From: Saprospiraceae bacterium
Lineage (GTDB): Bacteria > Bacteroidota > Bacteroidia > Chitinophagales > Saprospiraceae
NCBI GenBank assembly: GCA_022841745.1
Contig: JALHQW010000047.1
Location: 1 to 34,848 of the forward strand
Reading direction: 5' to 3'
DNA: 34,848 nucleotides
Positions 25,628 through 33,389 of this stretch are shown piece after piece. A model generated the notes under the pieces. It was not told the DNA's origin. It was given only the letters and a program-made list of their open reading frames with translations, and searched no databases. Within the stretch, counting starts at the first letter, position 1. Every line of letters starts with the position of its first letter. Made by a program: the position numbers and the translations under genes.

Positions 25628-26089
25628 AAGCAGAATTGTTGGTAGCAATTTTGGCCATTTACCAAAATCGCCCTTTAAAAATAAGCTATGGCGAAAAGCC
25701 CATGTGCCAATTTTTCGACTGAATGGCGCTGCCCCGTGATAAAAAGCCCAACGACAACTTGTTTGCTCATGGGGTTATCCTCAAGGAGCGGGTCAAGAAA
25801 TTCAGCAATGAAAGGTTGTTTTCAAACAGCTTTCCGAAAGTTCTTAACTTTCGGAAAGCTGTTTGAAAACAAACTTCCACCAGCAGCAAGTTGGGCATAG
25901 CCCCTTCATGCAAACAAAATAGGAATCACCCAATATGGATAGTAAAAACCTGTCCCTCATTCGGACAAACAGCCCATGCGTTTGACAAATATCACCCTCC
26001 CTAGCTGACTTTTCAATAGGACAAGCCTACTCAAAAAAGGCGTTGTTTGCAATAGCATAATCGCTGTTCACCTATCAAAAACAAGCAAA
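25628..26089. other. Divergent intergenic region with a short open frame
   Basis: Gap between the minus-strand PA14-OmpA gene and the plus-strand universal stress protein gene. A 47-codon plus-strand frame at 25723-25866 (begins MALPRDKKPNDNLFAHG) ends inside the large hairpin at 25816-25872. It resembles no family I recognise and may be a gene remnant. No convincing promoter was found for either neighbour. Confidence 0.3.
25816..25872. repeat. Perfect 27-bp inverted repeat
   Basis: Arms at 25816-25842 and 25846-25872 are perfectly complementary around the 3-base loop ctt, and partial pairing continues outside. No T-run follows on either strand, and the flanking genes diverge, so a simple terminator of a neighbour is not the explanation. 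Confidence 0.85.
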
Positions 26090-26902
26090 ATGGCACGTCT
26101 GATTGTTCCTACCGACTACTCCAGCACCGCCGAGAAGGCGCTGGATCAAGCTTTGTTGCTGGCAAAAAAGCACAACGACGAAGTTGAACTGTTGCATATC
26201 GTGATTGTGCCACCTTCGGGCGAGTCTCCCAAAATTTGGGAATACATCACCGGTGAGGAGAAGCAGGAAAAGGCAAAGCTGGAAGCATTGGCGCAGGCAC
26301 GTATCAAAACATTGAAATTGCCCGACACCACCCGATGGCGGGCAAAGGTTGTTTACGCCGACCGTTTTTTGCCGAGCCTGATTGGGCGGTTCGAAAAGAC
26401 GAAGGCCAAACTTGTGGTGATGGGTACGACAGGCGTGGGTGGCCTTGCCAATAAAATCTTCGGCAGCAATACGGCCAACTTGATTGAGAAGGCCGAAGTG
26501 CCTGTACTGGCCGTACCCCCCATTTGGGAACCATCCGAAATAAAGAAACTAGAGTTCTGCATTACTCCCGAACAGGTGGGAGAACTTAAATCGGACATCA
26601 AGCGGTGGGCTAAGTGGTTCGGTGTCGAAAATCCGCAGGTGGTGCATTTTACCAATGTCGCCAATGCGGGCACAGGCAAGGCTAAAACGCCTTTTCCAAT
26701 TAAAGCCGTGTTGACCGTGCCGACAGAACCGCTCTACCAAGACCTAGTAGAGTACAGCACAGGCTTGAAGAACACGGCGCTTTGCATGTTCGTGCATGAA
26801 CGAATGACAATCTTCGAGCGGATTTTCAATAAAAGCATAACGGGCTTGGTAGCTGGCCATGTGCAGATCCCCATGCTGGCCTTGCCATTGAAGGAGGACT
26901 AA
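26090..26902 (+). CDS. Universal stress protein (UspA family), tandem domain
   Basis: A cytoplasmic stress-response protein of 270 residues, about twice a single Usp domain. The first domain (1-145) starts ARLIVPTDYSSTAEKALDQA, and its nucleotide-binding signature G-x2-G-x9-G-S is seen at about 112-127 (GTTGVGGLANKIFGSN), followed by EVPVLAVPP, so ATP binding is likely. The second half is a degenerate Usp domain: it ends with the typical strand VQIPMLALP but lacks the glycine signature. Double-domain Usp proteins with one working site are common in Bacteroidota. It is a single plus-strand gene. Confidence 0.92.
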   Translation: MARLIVPTDYSSTAEKALDQALLLAKKHNDEVELLHIVIVPPSGESPKIWEYITGEEKQEKAKLEALAQARIKTLKLPDTTRWRAKVVYADRFLPSLIGRFEKTKAKLVVMGTTGVGGLANKIFGSNTANLIEKAEVPVLAVPPIWEPSEIKKLEFCITPEQVGELKSDIKRWAKWFGVENPQVVHFTNVANAGTGKAKTPFPIKAVLTVPTEPLYQDLVEYSTGLKNTALCMFVHERMTIFERIFNKSITGLVAGHVQIPMLALPLKED

Positions 26903-26952
26903 CGGCATGAGGGCATCGAACAGGGTGAATTAGGCAAGGGCATCCTTGTCCC

Positions 26953-27000
26953 CCTTCAATCCTTCAATCCCTCAATCCTTCAATCCTTCAATCCTTAATT
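26953..27000. repeat. Octamer tandem repeat (CCTTCAAT)5
   Basis: Five units, four exact and one ccctcaat, plus a partial unit, fill the gap between the convergent universal stress protein and metallo-beta-lactamase genes. Confidence 0.75.
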
Positions 27001-28398
27001 TCACCCAATCTCATACTCTTGCCCCAAAACAGGAATGTCAATATTGTGGAACCCTTTTTCCATGAGGAAGGACTTCAAGCTCTCTTGGCGGTCTATTTCG
27101 CCATGAACCAAGAACATCTGCTTGAGTGTATCTTGTTGGTTTCTTACAAAATCTGCGATTTCGCCACGGTCGGCATGTGCGGAGAAGGAGTCCATGATTG
27201 CCACATCGCAGCGCACCATTAGCTCCTCCCCAAACAACTTGATATGGTTGTCGCCGTTGCGCAAGCGGCCGGCAGGCGTCTCTGGTGAGGCATAGCCAAC
27301 AATCAGCACTGTATTGCGCGGGTTCCCCACGCCATTGTAAAGGTGGTGCTTCACTCGCCCTGCATTGGCCATACCGCTGGCGCTGATGATGATACACGGC
27401 TGGTCAGAATTGTTGAGGCGTTTCGAGTCCTCCACTTCCTTAATATAACTAAGGCGACTGAAGCCGAAAGGGTTTGAGTCACGTAAGATATAAGTGCTCA
27501 AATCCGTGTCATAACATTCTGGGTGCGAGCCATAAATTAGGGTTGCATTGACGGCCAATGGGCTGTCCACAAAAACGGGCACCGGCGGTAGCTGACCAGC
27601 GTTTTCAAGCTGGTCGAGTATGTAAACAATTTCTTGGGTGCGACCGATGCCAAAAGCTGGGATGATGACCTTGCCCTGCTTATTCATGCAAGTGTCCGAG
27701 ATGATATGCAGAAAGCGGTCTATTTCCTGAGGGGCCGCTTCGTGGAACTTATCGCCATAGGTGCTTTCGCAAATGAGGTAGTCCATCTCCTCCATCGGCT
27801 GTGGGTCACGCAGGATGGGCCTATTTGGCCTGCCGATGTCGCCCGTGAAACCGAATTTGATTTCCTTTCCATTTTCCTGGATGGTCAGTGCCACGCTCGC
27901 ACTGCCGAGGATATGCCCAGCATCACGGTACTCCACCTCCAAGCCTTCCCTGATTTTGAATTTTTTTCCGTAACCGTGGGAGCGGAACAGTTGCATCGTG
28001 GCCTTCACGTCTTCCTCCGTATAGAGCGGCGCCCGTTCATCGTGCTCATGTTTGCGGCGCTTATTGAAATACTCGGCGTCCCGCTCTTGAATCAAGGCAC
28101 TATCGAGCAGCATAATGGCGCAAAGGCTGCGGGTGGCATGGGTGCTATAGATGGGACCTTTAAAGCCGTCCCGAACCAATTTAGGCAAGCGCCCGCTGTG
28201 GTCAATATGCGCATGCGACAGAACCACACAGTCCAGCTTGCTGGGGTCGAACAACCAGTTTTCGTTGAAGTCCTTCATGCTGTGGGAGTTGCCTTGGTAC
28301 ATGCCACAGTCGAGCAGGATGGTAAAACCGTCAGCGAAGGTAAGGAGGTGAGAGCTCCCGGTCACTTCACGGGCCGCTCCGCAGATTTTTAGTTTCAT
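27001..28398 (-). CDS. MBL-fold metallo-hydrolase with beta-CASP domain (RNA-processing exonuclease-like)
   Basis: A 465-residue enzyme of the CPSF73/Ysh1-like bacterial group, predicted to cut RNA. The metal site motif SHAHIDHSGRLPKLV (His62, His64, Asp66, His67) is intact. Others: THATRSLCAIMLLDS, then GHILGSAS with a metal-ligand His, FTGDIGRPNRPIL with a metal Asp, the beta-CASP region with PAFGIGRTQE, SASGMANAGRVKHHL, and the final metallo motifs DSFSAHADR and LVHGE. ATG at 28398 is preferred; 39 further upstream codons are low-complexity and lie outside the family. No partner gene is evident, although the lipoprotein gene upstream is on the same strand. Confidence 0.94.
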   Translation of the reverse strand: MKLKICGAAREVTGSSHLLTFADGFTILLDCGMYQGNSHSMKDFNENWLFDPSKLDCVVLSHAHIDHSGRLPKLVRDGFKGPIYSTHATRSLCAIMLLDSALIQERDAEYFNKRRKHEHDERAPLYTEEDVKATMQLFRSHGYGKKFKIREGLEVEYRDAGHILGSASVALTIQENGKEIKFGFTGDIGRPNRPILRDPQPMEEMDYLICESTYGDKFHEAAPQEIDRFLHIISDTCMNKQGKVIIPAFGIGRTQEIVYILDQLENAGQLPPVPVFVDSPLAVNATLIYGSHPECYDTDLSTYILRDSNPFGFSRLSYIKEVEDSKRLNNSDQPCIIISASGMANAGRVKHHLYNGVGNPRNTVLIVGYASPETPAGRLRNGDNHIKLFGEELMVRCDVAIMDSFSAHADRGEIADFVRNQQDTLKQMFLVHGEIDRQESLKSFLMEKGFHNIDIPVLGQEYEIG

Positions 28399-28510
28399 CT
28401 CAAAGTTGTTCAGTTGCGAGTTTTGAGTTACGAGCTTCGAGATGAGGGGTGCTTTGACTCGAAGTCCGTTGATAGACGGCGGAAAGGTACGAAATGGCTT
28501 TCGATAAACG

Positions 28511-28532
28511 GGCATTTACGAAGTGGCTCAAA
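28511..28532. repeat. Second copy of the ggcatttacgaagt repeat
   Basis: Matches 10884-10905 at 20 of 22 bases and, as there, sits at the 3' end of a gene: here it overlaps the stop codon of the minus-strand lipoprotein gene. Confidence 0.5.
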
Positions 28533-29616
28533 ACTGTTGGAGCACATCCCTTATTTTTTCCTTCGGGAAACGCTTTACGGTCGCCGTATCCAAATGGTAG
28601 AAAGCCACGGTGAATGCCTGTCCAAGTGCCACCTTATTATTAAGTAGTGCCGCCACCTCTGTCACTGTTTTAGGTGACGATGCTTCCAGCCTTATCAGGT
28701 CATTTTTATACAAGTAGTGGGCATTCAGGTAGGTGCTGCTTACCACTTCATAGCGGTTGGGGGCCGTTCTGTGGAAACGGGAAACATCGTTGAGGTCAAG
28801 TTCGGAGAGGCCATTCAGGAGCCTGATCATTTTACCATCCCGAAAAAGTACGCCCCAGCGAAAAGTTGGAAGGGCGAAATCCAATTCCAATGGATACTGG
28901 ATGCTGGATGCTGGATGCAAATAGGCGTTGGCGGTCGAACGGTCAATAATGGAGTTTTCAGTGCCCCAATCTTCGAGGTCGCCCATGTTATAGCACATGA
29001 GCATCCCCCGGTCAACGGGGGGTATTCCCGTCTTGTCGGGATACTTGAACTGGTGTAGGCGGATGGTGGCGGAAATTATCGGTGGACGATGGACGGTGGA
29101 CGGTGGACGGGCTGACTTCGGACTGCCAACTGCCAACTTAAAGCTTTCCAACAGCGCAAAATACTTCTCCCAAGTCCGCTCCGTCCAGTCGCAATCAAAC
29201 TGGATTTCGGTGGGTGGGGTTTTGGTCAATGCGGTTATTTTTTTGGCGATGAGGTGGGCCAGCGTGTCCACTTGGTGCATGGGAAGGTTCAACAAGGTGC
29301 GGTTGGTGATAAAGATGCAGGGTACGATTTCAATCCCTTGAAGGAGGGTGGTGTCCAATTCAACGGTAGCGAGGGGCATGGGTTGGGCGGCGGCTTCCTC
29401 CCAATCTACATCAAAAAATTTAGCATAGAGCTTCTTCACGCCAAGGGAATCGAGGTATTTGCGCTCGGCAGGTGCCAATTGCAGTTTGGTTTGCCAATGG
29501 TAAAAAGCAGGTATGGGCTTATGGTGGGTACCATTGGAATTGCAGGCTGCCATTGCGCAGCAAAAAAAACACAATAAAAAACAGGTTTTACTTAAATAAA
29601 AAACTGCTGAGTACAT
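28528..29616 (-). CDS. Putative lipoprotein of unknown function
   Basis: A 362-residue protein I do not recognise. From the ATG at 29616 there is a lipoprotein signal (hydrophobic FLLCFFCCAMAAC, with a probable lipobox AMAAC). The body alternates beta-like and helical segments: GVKKLYAKFFDVDW, then IVPCIFITNRTLL, TEIQFDCDWTERTWEKYF, GMLMCYNMGDLEDW and PLELDFALPTFRWGVLF. This periodicity would suit a TIM-barrel glycosidase-like fold, but that is only inference. Two short stretches (SARPPSTVHRPP and LHPASSIQYP) are encoded by 7-bp tandem repeats, so the coding frame has absorbed repeat DNA. It sits 130 bases upstream of the metallo-beta-lactamase start. Confidence 0.75.
   Translation of the reverse strand: MYSAVFYLSKTCFLLCFFCCAMAACNSNGTHHKPIPAFYHWQTKLQLAPAERKYLDSLGVKKLYAKFFDVDWEEAAAQPMPLATVELDTTLLQGIEIVPCIFITNRTLLNLPMHQVDTLAHLIAKKITALTKTPPTEIQFDCDWTERTWEKYFALLESFKLAVGSPKSARPPSTVHRPPIISATIRLHQFKYPDKTGIPPVDRGMLMCYNMGDLEDWGTENSIIDRSTANAYLHPASSIQYPLELDFALPTFRWGVLFRDGKMIRLLNGLSELDLNDVSRFHRTAPNRYEVVSSTYLNAHYLYKNDLIRLEASSPKTVTEVAALLNNKVALGQAFTVAFYHLDTATVKRFPKEKIRDVLQQF
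28891..28918. repeat. Heptamer tandem repeat (TGGATGC)4 in coding sequence
   Basis: Units tggatac, tggatgc, tggatgc, tggatgc. It lies in frame in the lipoprotein gene and encodes part of LHPASSIQYP. Confidence 0.7.
29081..29135. repeat. Heptamer tandem repeats (GGTGGAC)4 and (ACTGCCA)2 in coding sequence
   Basis: Units ggtggac, gatggac, ggtggac, ggtggac at 29081-29108, then actgcca twice at 29122-29135. Both are inside the lipoprotein coding sequence (SARPPSTVHRPP region). The first unit is a rotation of GACGGTG found at 12431. Confidence 0.75.
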
Positions 29617-29726
29617 ATTTCGGTTAGCCTGAAAAGACAAAGTTCTGAAAATGATGGTTTTAAGCTTTTACGGTATGCTCAAAATAACAGGGCGGAAAAA
29701 AACTGATTTTTTTCACCAAATTTAAT

Positions 29727-29756
29727 TTGCCAACAGAATCCATTTTACTATCTTTG
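29727..29756 (+). promoter_or_regulatory. Bacteroidota-type promoter for recQ
   Basis: TTG at 29727-29729, a 19-base spacer and TATCTTTG at 29749-29756: a full consensus match. The predicted leader before the recQ ATG is about 210 bases and contains a 76-codon frame starting at 29796. Nothing else was recognised in the 29617-29970 gap. Confidence 0.55.
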
Positions 29757-29970
29757 GCAGCTTTTTGAAATTGCGGGGTTTTTCGAGCGGAATTTATGGC
29801 TGAAACCCAGTCCAACAGAACTAAAATGGATTTTTTGAAAAATCTTTTTGAAAACCCTTCTTTCAGAATCAAACTTTTCCCTACTTTTAACCACCAAGAA
29901 AATCCCAACCCCCATAGCCTCTTCGGTCAACCTTTTTTTTACAAGACAATTAAATTAAACACACAGCGGA

Positions 29971-32196
29971 ATGATGTTAGTAGCAGAAGAAAAACCCAGT
30001 GTCATCGCATCAGATGTAGTCAGTGAAGCCCTCCACCAATACTTTGGATTCGAAAATTTCAAAGGAAACCAAAAAGCAATCGTGCAAAGCGTCCTTGACG
30101 GCAAGGACACCTTCGTGATCATGCCCACGGGCGGCGGCAAGTCCCTTTGCTACCAGCTCCCCGCCCTGATGATGGAAGGCACGGCCCTCATCATCTCCCC
30201 CCTCATCGCCTTGATGAAGAACCAGGTGGACAGCATCCGGGGCTACAGCGACGAGGACGAGGTGGCGCACTTCCTCAACTCCTCCCTCACGCGGGTGCAA
30301 ATGAAAGAGGTGAAGCAGGACATCACCGACGGCAAGACCAAGCTGCTCTATGTAGCACCCGAAACGCTCACGAAGGAAGAGAACATCGAGTTCTTCCAGA
30401 ACGTGAACATCAGCTTCGTGGCTGTTGACGAAGCGCACTGTATCTCGGAGTGGGGCCACGACTTCCGCCCGGAGTACCGCCGCATCAGGTCCATGATTGA
30501 TGCCATTAACAAGGAAATCCCCATCATCGCCCTCACCGCTACGGCCACGCCAAAAGTGCAGTCCGACATTTTGAAGAACCTAAACATGCGGGACACGAAC
30601 ACCTTCATGTCTTCATTCAATCGGGAAAACCTGTTCTACGAGGTGCGCCCCAAGGGCAAGAAGGAGGCCACGATGAAGCAAATCGTGCAAATCATCAAGA
30701 CCATGCCGGGCCAGTCGGGCATCATCTACGTACAGGCCCGCAAGAGCACAGAAGAGATTGCGCAGGTGCTGAACGTAAACGGCATCAAGGCCGCACCCTA
30801 CCATGCCGGCCTCGACGCCAAGACCCGCTCCGGCACACAGGACGCCTTCTTGATGGAAGACATTGACGTGATTGTGGCCACCATCGCCTTCGGCATGGGT
30901 ATTGACAAGCCGGACGTGCGCTTCGTCATCCACTTCAACATGCCAAAGAGCATCGAGAACTACTACCAAGAGACGGGCAGGGGTGGCCGTGACGGCCTCG
31001 AAGGCCGCTGCATCTCGTTCTTCAGCTACAAGGACATGGCCAAGCTGGAGAAATTCCTGCGAGATAAGCCCGTTGCAGAGCGGGAAATGAGCGCCCAATT
31101 GATGCAAGAAGTGGTTTCCTACGTGGAGACGACAGGCTGCCGCAGGAGGTTCCTGCTGTTCTATTTCGGCGAAGAGTTCGAAGACCACCAATGCGGTGGC
31201 ATGTGCGACAACTGTCGTTATCCAAAGGAAAAAGTGGAGGTGCAGACCGAGATGCAGCATGCGCTCAAGTCCATTCAGGCATTGGAAGAGAACTATAAAA
31301 TAAAAACCATTCTTGACTTCGTATTGGGCAACGAGACGAAGGAAATGAAGGACTACAAGTTCAATAAAAAGCCGCTGTTCGGCGTGGGCAAGGAGCGGGA
31401 CGAGCTGTTCTGGAACTCCGTTTTCCGCCATGCGCTCATCAACGAGTTCGTCCGCAAGGACATCGAAACCTACGGTGTGCTCAAGCTGACGGACTTCGGC
31501 AAGGAGTTCATTGACGACCCCTTCGAGGTCAAAATCCCGCTCAACCACGACTACAACAGCAACGAGGTGGACCTCGACGACGAGATGGGCAAGGCAGCCG
31601 CCCTCGACGAGACGCTGGTGAAGATGCTCAAGGAACTTCGCCGGGAAGTAGCGAAGAAAAAAGGCGTGCCGCCCTTCGTCATCTTCCAAGACCCGTCGCT
31701 GGAGGACATGGCCACGCAGTACCCCATCTCGATGGAGGACATGGCCAAAATTCAAGGCGTGAGCATCGGCAAGGCGCAGCGCTACGCCAAGCCTTTCCTC
31801 GACCTCATCGCCAAGTACGTGGAGGACAATGAAATCGAGCGCCCGACCGACACGGTCATCAAGCAGGTAGCCAACAAGTCCAAAGTGAAAGTGGCCATCA
31901 TCCAAGCCGTTGACCGCAAGATGCCGCTGACCGACATCGCCCGCCAGAACGACCTCAACATGGACGAACTGATGGAGGAAATGGACGCCATCGTCTGCTC
32001 TGGCACCAAGCTGAACATTGACTACTACTTGGAGGACGAGATGGACGAGACTGTGGTGGAGGAAATCTACGATTACTTCATGGCCGCTGAATCCGACGAC
32101 CCAAAGAAAGCCTACTTCGACCTGAAGGACGACGAATGCACCTTCGATGAGATACAGTTGGTGAGGATTAAGTTTTTGTCGGAATTGGCTAATTGA
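29971..32196 (+). CDS. recQ: ATP-dependent DNA helicase RecQ
   Basis: A 3'-5' DNA helicase used in recombination and replication-fork repair. 741 residues, somewhat longer than E. coli RecQ (609) but normal for Bacteroidota. Motifs: Walker A PTGGGKSLCYQLP with Lys57, motif Ia SPLIALMKNQVD, DEAH at 153-156 in AVDEAHCISEWGHDFRPEYR, SFNRENLFYEV, motif V ATIAFGMGIDKPDVRFVIHF and motif VI YYQETGRGGRDG. The RecQ zinc-binding cysteines follow (Cys390, then CGGMCDNC at 408-415), then an RQC winged helix and an HRDC domain at about 570-625. A C-terminal helical extension ends ELAN. Its last five codons plus the stop are copied in the direct repeat immediately downstream. Confidence 0.97.
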   Translation: MMLVAEEKPSVIASDVVSEALHQYFGFENFKGNQKAIVQSVLDGKDTFVIMPTGGGKSLCYQLPALMMEGTALIISPLIALMKNQVDSIRGYSDEDEVAHFLNSSLTRVQMKEVKQDITDGKTKLLYVAPETLTKEENIEFFQNVNISFVAVDEAHCISEWGHDFRPEYRRIRSMIDAINKEIPIIALTATATPKVQSDILKNLNMRDTNTFMSSFNRENLFYEVRPKGKKEATMKQIVQIIKTMPGQSGIIYVQARKSTEEIAQVLNVNGIKAAPYHAGLDAKTRSGTQDAFLMEDIDVIVATIAFGMGIDKPDVRFVIHFNMPKSIENYYQETGRGGRDGLEGRCISFFSYKDMAKLEKFLRDKPVAEREMSAQLMQEVVSYVETTGCRRRFLLFYFGEEFEDHQCGGMCDNCRYPKEKVEVQTEMQHALKSIQALEENYKIKTILDFVLGNETKEMKDYKFNKKPLFGVGKERDELFWNSVFRHALINEFVRKDIETYGVLKLTDFGKEFIDDPFEVKIPLNHDYNSNEVDLDDEMGKAAALDETLVKMLKELRREVAKKKGVPPFVIFQDPSLEDMATQYPISMEDMAKIQGVSIGKAQRYAKPFLDLIAKYVEDNEIERPTDTVIKQVANKSKVKVAIIQAVDRKMPLTDIARQNDLNMDELMEEMDAIVCSGTKLNIDYYLEDEMDETVVEEIYDYFMAAESDDPKKAYFDLKDDECTFDEIQLVRIKFLSELAN

Positions 32197-32352
32197 AGTA
32201 TAAAGGAAAAAGGAAAAAGTGGGGGGGCTGCTTCACCCAAAGCGTTTGGATTAATCTACTGTGGAATTGGCTAATTGAAGTATAAAGGAAAAAGTACAAA
32301 GGAAAAAGTGGGGGGCGCTGCTTCATCCAAAGGGTTTCGATAAAACTACTAT
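32181..32352. repeat. Direct duplication covering the recQ 3' end and following gap
   Basis: Copy 1 at about 32181-32262 and copy 2 at 32263-32352 share ggaattggctaattgaagta, an AAAGGAAAA-rich tract, a G-run, gctgcttca-ccaaag and a final ctact-tgg. Copy 2 has an extra aaagtac. The final position is GTG in copy 1 and ATG in copy 2, and that ATG is the start of the four-helix-bundle gene. Confidence 0.85.
32289..32321. repeat. Left inverted repeat around the four-helix-bundle gene
   Basis: 33 bases matching the reverse complement of 32838-32870 at 32 of 33 positions. The repeat is purine-rich on this strand and includes gtacaaaggaaaaagtgggg. Confidence 0.85.
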
Positions 32353-32704
32353 GGAGAAAGATAAAAAAGACCTTGCGGAACGGCTTTTTCGTTTTGCAGT
32401 GAGTGTAATGAGGTATCTCAAAACGTTGCCCCCAGCGATTGAGAACAATGTCATCCGTTACCAACTTTCAAAATCTGCCTCTTCAAGCGGGGCAAACTAC
32501 GAGGAGTCTCAAGCAGGAGCGTCAAGGGCTGATTTTCACAACAAAGTTGAGATTGCGCTTAAAGAAATGAGGGAATCCAATTACTGGCTAAGAATGTGCG
32601 ATGCACTTGAACTTGGCGACAAAGCGATGTGCAAATCACTGGTCAAAGAATCTGGCGAACTGAAAAATATCCTTGGCACAATTGCTTCCAAGACCTCCAA
32701 ATGA
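32351..32704 (+). CDS. Four-helix-bundle protein (23S rRNA-intervening-sequence / S23 family)
   Basis: A 117-residue all-helical protein. The pattern LAERLFRFAVSVMRYLKTLP, then VIRYQLSKSASSSGANYEES, SRADFHNKVEIALKEMRESNYWL and a final helix is characteristic of the family first found in intervening sequences of 23S rRNA and now common as isolated genes in Bacteroidota. Relatives act as accessory proteins (Avd) of diversity-generating retroelements, but no reverse transcriptase is seen here. The biochemical role of isolated members is unknown. The gene starts at the end of a direct repeat and is enclosed by 33-bp inverted repeats, so it looks like a cassette inserted between recQ and aroQ. Confidence 0.92.
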   Translation: MEKDKKDLAERLFRFAVSVMRYLKTLPPAIENNVIRYQLSKSASSSGANYEESQAGASRADFHNKVEIALKEMRESNYWLRMCDALELGDKAMCKSLVKESGELKNILGTIASKTSK

Positions 32705-32887
32705 TAAGTAAAAAGTAAAAAGGAGAAAGTATAAAGTCAGGCATGGAAAGTTACAACGACCCCCACTTTGTACTTTTTCCTTTGTACTTTCAAATTTCAA
32801 GGCGAGGAGAAAGTAAAAAGTTAGACCCGGGAAAGCCGCAGCGGCCCCCACTTTTTCCTTTGTACTTTTTACTTTTTACTTCGCAAA
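32705..32887. repeat. Pyrimidine/purine-tract gap with several related repeats, including the right inverted repeat
   Basis: Contains gtaaaaagtaaaaagg near 32708, a partial copy of the inverted repeat (cccccactttgtacttttt, near 32760), and the right inverted repeat at 32838-32870. It ends with tacttttt/acttttt units directly before the aroQ ATG, the same heptamer as before the HD-PycTM gene. Confidence 0.75.
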
Positions 32888-33304
32888 ATGAAGATATTAA
32901 TCATCAACGGCCCGAACCTCAACATGCTCGGCAAGCGGGAGCCGCACATCTACGGCAAGCGCAGCTTCGAGGAGTATTTCGAGACGCTACAGCAAGAGTT
33001 TCCCGGCGTGGTGCTGCACTATTTTCAAAGCAACCACGAGGGCGACCTCTTGGACAAGCTGCATGAGGCCGGCTTCTCCTACCAGGGCATCATCTTCAAT
33101 CCAGGGGCCTACACCCACACATCCATCGCCCTTGCCGACGCCATCGCTGCCATCGAAACGCCCGTCATTGAAGTGCATATTTCCAATACTTTTTCGAGGG
33201 AAGAATTCCGGCACAAGTCCATGACTGCCCCGAACTGCGTGGGCTGCATCATTGGGTTGGGACTGAAAGGGTATGATTTGGCAGTGGAGTATTTTATGTC
33301 GTGA
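32888..33304 (+). CDS. aroQ: 3-Dehydroquinate dehydratase, type II
   Basis: Shikimate-pathway enzyme that dehydrates 3-dehydroquinate to 3-dehydroshikimate, the third step toward aromatic amino acids; the type II enzyme is a dodecamer in the cytoplasm. The 138 residues match the usual length. The opening INGPNLNMLGKREPHIYG contains Asn12, Arg17 and the catalytic Tyr22. Others are SNHEGDLLD (Glu51), NPGAYTHTS (Asn71, His77), EVHISN (His97) and REEFRHKS (Arg108). All active-site residues are present. Heptamer repeats precede the ATG and a terminator follows. Confidence 0.97.
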   Translation: MKILIINGPNLNMLGKREPHIYGKRSFEEYFETLQQEFPGVVLHYFQSNHEGDLLDKLHEAGFSYQGIIFNPGAYTHTSIALADAIAAIETPVIEVHISNTFSREEFRHKSMTAPNCVGCIIGLGLKGYDLAVEYFMS

Positions 33305-33321
33305 TTATAAGTGCTAAAAAC

Positions 33322-33376
33322 AAAAAGCGCCCCTACCCAAGCCATGAGGCACTGAGTAAGGGCGCTTCACTTTTTC
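33322..33376. terminator. Bidirectional terminator between aroQ and the ScyD/ScyE-like gene
   Basis: Arms aagcgcccctac (33325-33336) and gtaagggcgctt (33356-33367) pair with one mismatch around a 19-base loop. An A-run lies on the left, and a near T-run (ttttt at 33371-33375) on the right. Confidence 0.8.
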
Positions 33377-33389
33377 GTTCCACAAAGGC

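Noticed and set aside
30613-31905. 430-codon open frame antisense to recQ
   Set aside because: Shadow frame of recQ; low-complexity His/Val/Leu-rich translation with no domain.
32351-32704. Diversity-generating retroelement accessory gene (avd)
   Set aside because: The protein family is related, but no reverse transcriptase, template repeat or variable repeat is seen in the window.
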